64,000 bases of DNA from DATFVJ01 sp963820395 (GTDB lineage Bacteria > Actinomycetota > Actinomycetes > Streptosporangiales > Streptosporangiaceae): contig CAWGAE010000006.1 of assembly GCA_963820395.1 (NCBI GenBank), positions 1 to 64,000 on the forward strand. Reading direction: 5' to 3'. Under the pieces are notes generated by a model. It was given only the letters and a program-made list of their open reading frames with translations. It did no database searches and had not been told where the DNA came from. A program made the position numbers and the translations under genes. The first letter of the stretch is position 1. The number at the start of each line of letters is the position of its first letter. Shown here in pieces: positions 62,203 through 64,000 of this stretch.

Positions 62203-63591
62203 TCACCAGTGCGTCGGTTGGGACGTCGCCATCGGCGTCGTGGGCTGGCCCTGCGTCGTGGGCTGGGCCGGTGTCGTGGGCTGGCCCTGCGTCGTGGGCT
62301 GGCCCTGCGTCGTGGGCTGGCCCTGCGTCGTGGGCTGGCCCTGCGTCGTGGGCTGGGCCGGCGTCGCGGGCTGGGCCGGCGTCGTGGGCTGAGCCGACGT
62401 CGTGGGCTGCATCCGTGTCGCGGGCTGGGCCGGCATCGGATCTGATGGTGCCAGGTAATGGCCCTGGGCAAAAAGCGTGCCGTGTGTGCTCCCCGCAGTG
62501 TCCACGTAGAAGCCGACGAGGTCACCCGCGTCGTTCACACCGCTGATCGTGGTGGCGCCGTGGCCGTGCGGATCATCCACCGTCGTGAAGCCCTGGCTGC
62601 TGGTCCAGGTGAACCCGTGCGTCTTGGCATTGTCGCCGCTGCCAGTCTGGTAGGCCCCCACAACCTCACGCTCGTCGTTGATCCCGAGGGCCTGCGTCAT
62701 GGTGGCTCCTGGGTAGGCGAGCTTGGTGACCCCACCGCCGTCCATCAGGAAGCCGTCGGTTACGCCGCCCGGGCCGGTGAAGAATCCGGCGATGTCGCCC
62801 CGGTTGTCGATGGCGGCCGCAGTCACGCTCCTGGCATGGCTGATCTTGACCAAGCGGAACCTGTGCCCGCCGATGCTGTAGGTGTACCCGTGGTTGCTGC
62901 CCTTGGCGTCGGTGTAGAAGCCCACCGCGACATCCGAGTTGTTCACCCCGAGGAGTTGGCCGGCCGACGGGCTGGCACTTCCCGCCCGGTGGAAATTTAC
63001 GGTGACGAAGCGGCCATTCATGGCGTAGAAGCCGAAGTTGCCGTCCATCTGACTGGAGTTGTTCATATCCGACCAGAATCCTACGGTGACGCCCCGGTCG
63101 TTGAGTCCGGTGACCTGAGTCTGCACCGACGACGGGAAGTTCTCGTTCAGGATCCGGGACGCATGGCCCGAGAGAACCAGCTGGTAGCCGTGGTTCGGGT
63201 GGCCCTGCGCCCCGGACCCGAAGTATCCAGCGATCACGCCATGGTTGTTTATCCCCAGCAATTGGTTAAACGCAGGGTCATTTCGATTGTCCAGGGTGCT
63301 GGAGACAAATCGATTGTCCAGCGTACCGGATACAGGACCGCTGGCACCTGGTGAATTATTTGTGCTGGGTGACTGATTTCTATGCTGCTTATGGTCCGCG
63401 TTGACCGTAAGGCTGATATGACCCGATCCGCTTGCCACCAGGGCGCTGACGAGGGCACCCGATACGAGGACGACGACGGCGATGCCGATCGACAACTGTC
63501 CCCGTCTACTCGGCCGGGGTCCGCTCGGCTGGGGGCTGCTCGGCTGGGGGCTGCGCTCGATGGCGTCGGCCCAGTCGTATCTCGTTCTCAC
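62203..63591 (-). CDS. Membrane-anchored HAF-repeat (beta-propeller-like) protein with a repeat tail
   Basis: A 462-residue protein from GTG 63591, with GAAGGGGA upstream. A cytoplasmic Pro/Ser-rich start precedes one membrane helix at residues about 33-54 (LSIGIAVVVLVSGALVSALV). Outside the cell at least six similar units follow: LLGINNHGVIAGYF, VTGLNDRGVTVGFW, LLGVNNSDVAVGFY, AAIDNRGDIAGFF, ALGINDEREVVGAY and ISGVNDAGDLVGFY. The last 75 residues are Thr/Gln/Pro repeats (PTTQGQ) from eleven 18-bp units at 62243-62440, perhaps a wall-spanning stalk. Function unknown. It is convergent to the hydrogenase operon and probably independent. Confidence 0.75.
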   Translation of the reverse strand: MRTRYDWADAIERSPQPSSPQPSGPRPSRRGQLSIGIAVVVLVSGALVSALVASGSGHISLTVNADHKQHRNQSPSTNNSPGASGPVSGTLDNRFVSSTLDNRNDPAFNQLLGINNHGVIAGYFGSGAQGHPNHGYQLVLSGHASRILNENFPSSVQTQVTGLNDRGVTVGFWSDMNNSSQMDGNFGFYAMNGRFVTVNFHRAGSASPSAGQLLGVNNSDVAVGFYTDAKGSNHGYTYSIGGHRFRLVKISHARSVTAAAIDNRGDIAGFFTGPGGVTDGFLMDGGGVTKLAYPGATMTQALGINDEREVVGAYQTGSGDNAKTHGFTWTSSQGFTTVDDPHGHGATTISGVNDAGDLVGFYVDTAGSTHGTLFAQGHYLAPSDPMPAQPATRMQPTTSAQPTTPAQPATPAQPTTQGQPTTQGQPTTQGQPTTQGQPTTPAQPTTQGQPTTPMATSQPTHW

Positions 63592-64000
63592 TACGATCCC
63601 CTTCCCATGCGTCTCGATACTTCGCTTCCGGGTTCGCTCCCCAAGCAGGCATGGCATAACGGCCCGGCCGCCGGCCGACCCTGTCCATGGCGCCTGCAGC
63701 GGCCCGCAGCGGTCCACGGCTTTCCATGGCGATCGGCAGGGATTCGCGGCGGTGTGCTAGCGCTGATCGCGACGATGACGTTAGTAGCGCAAGGCAGGCA
63801 TTCAGGCCGAGTTGGACTCTGGGCCTGCGGATCGTAATATCTGGCTCGCGGGCCTGCGGCTTCCGCCACGGCCACCGGCCGCGGCCGCACTTTCCACGGC
63901 GGACACGGGCACACCGGCATGGACGCGGCGTGGACACGGCGTCGGGAGGCACGCCTCTGGGCTGACGCAACCGCGCGATCTGCCGCCCAACCCAACATGC
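63592..64000. other. Upstream region of the HAF-repeat gene, no gene supported
   Basis: Overlapping frames on both strands are Arg/Pro/Ala-rich with no motif. The part next to 63591 must hold the promoter and ribosome-binding site of the HAF-repeat gene. A gene continuing past the window cannot be excluded. Confidence 0.45.

Noticed and set aside
62243..62440. The 18-bp repeats as an origin or iteron array
   Set aside because: They are in frame in the HAF-repeat protein and encode its Thr/Gln/Pro tail. There is no replication gene nearby.
1..64000. tRNA or rRNA genes
   Set aside because: None of the conserved tRNA arm patterns or rRNA core sequences were noticed on either strand. A covariance-model scan would be decisive.

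Overview
This is high-GC DNA with actinomycete-style gene packing: many GTG starts and many ATGA or GTGA stop-start overlaps. It most likely comes from the chromosome of an actinobacterium, perhaps near Streptosporangiales or Streptomycetales. The genus is inferred only from gene style. The window has three parts: a mobile-element graveyard on the left, a large surface-polysaccharide locus interrupted by insertion sequences, and an intact uptake [NiFe]-hydrogenase locus on the right.

1-7.9 kb: a three-gene tyrosine-recombinase module (Tn554-like TnpA/B/C order, middle gene broken), an IS701-type transposase relic, a complete IS5-type element inserted in a serine-recombinase fragment, an IS30-type element, and an orphan IS1380 end. 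7.9-42.6 kb: the polysaccharide locus. It has FkbM and other methyltransferases, an O-antigen-ligase/Wzy-type protein, glycosyltransferases, a pyruvyltransferase, a GDP-heptose set (HddA, HddC, GmhA, GmhB), two Wzz-type chain-length proteins, a heparinase-fold protein, a fused dehydrogenase/Gfo-Idh protein, an AlgD-like sugar-nucleotide dehydrogenase, an epimerase, a flippase, an RmlC-type epimerase, a VanZ-like protein, a PIG-L deacetylase, a nucleotidylyltransferase and a C-methyltransferase-like gene. Most of the larger genes between 9.2 and 25.3 kb carry frameshifts. The genes from 25.3 to 37.1 kb are open. A 0.5 kb block spanning the divergent ugd/epimerase promoter region occurs twice (10.5 and 32.2 kb). 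In the left copy it supplies the start of a glycosyltransferase gene.

42.6-46.2 kb: IS5, IS4 and other debris around an ECF-type sigma factor. 46.2-62.1 kb: two divergent gene sets sharing the 53.7-54.2 kb promoter region. Leftward are hhyS, hhyL, an HhyE-like NifU-domain/iron-sulfur protein, and four small or uncharacterised proteins linked by overlapping stops and starts, with a YtxH-like protein beyond. Rightward are an HTH protein, a YceI protein, two SIS-domain paralogues around an unusual HypC-like protein, the maturation protease, and HypC, D, E, A and B. HypF is not in the window. The subunits fit a group 1h (actinobacterial high-affinity) uptake hydrogenase, which would feed electrons from H2 to the respiratory chain. 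The protease would trim HhyL after nickel insertion by HypA/B. The window ends with an anchored HAF-repeat protein.

A recurring feature is short tandem repeats. Inside genes the units are 15, 18 or 30 bp (always multiples of three) and fall in linkers or tails. In non-coding DNA they are 17, 20, 28 or about 39 bp.
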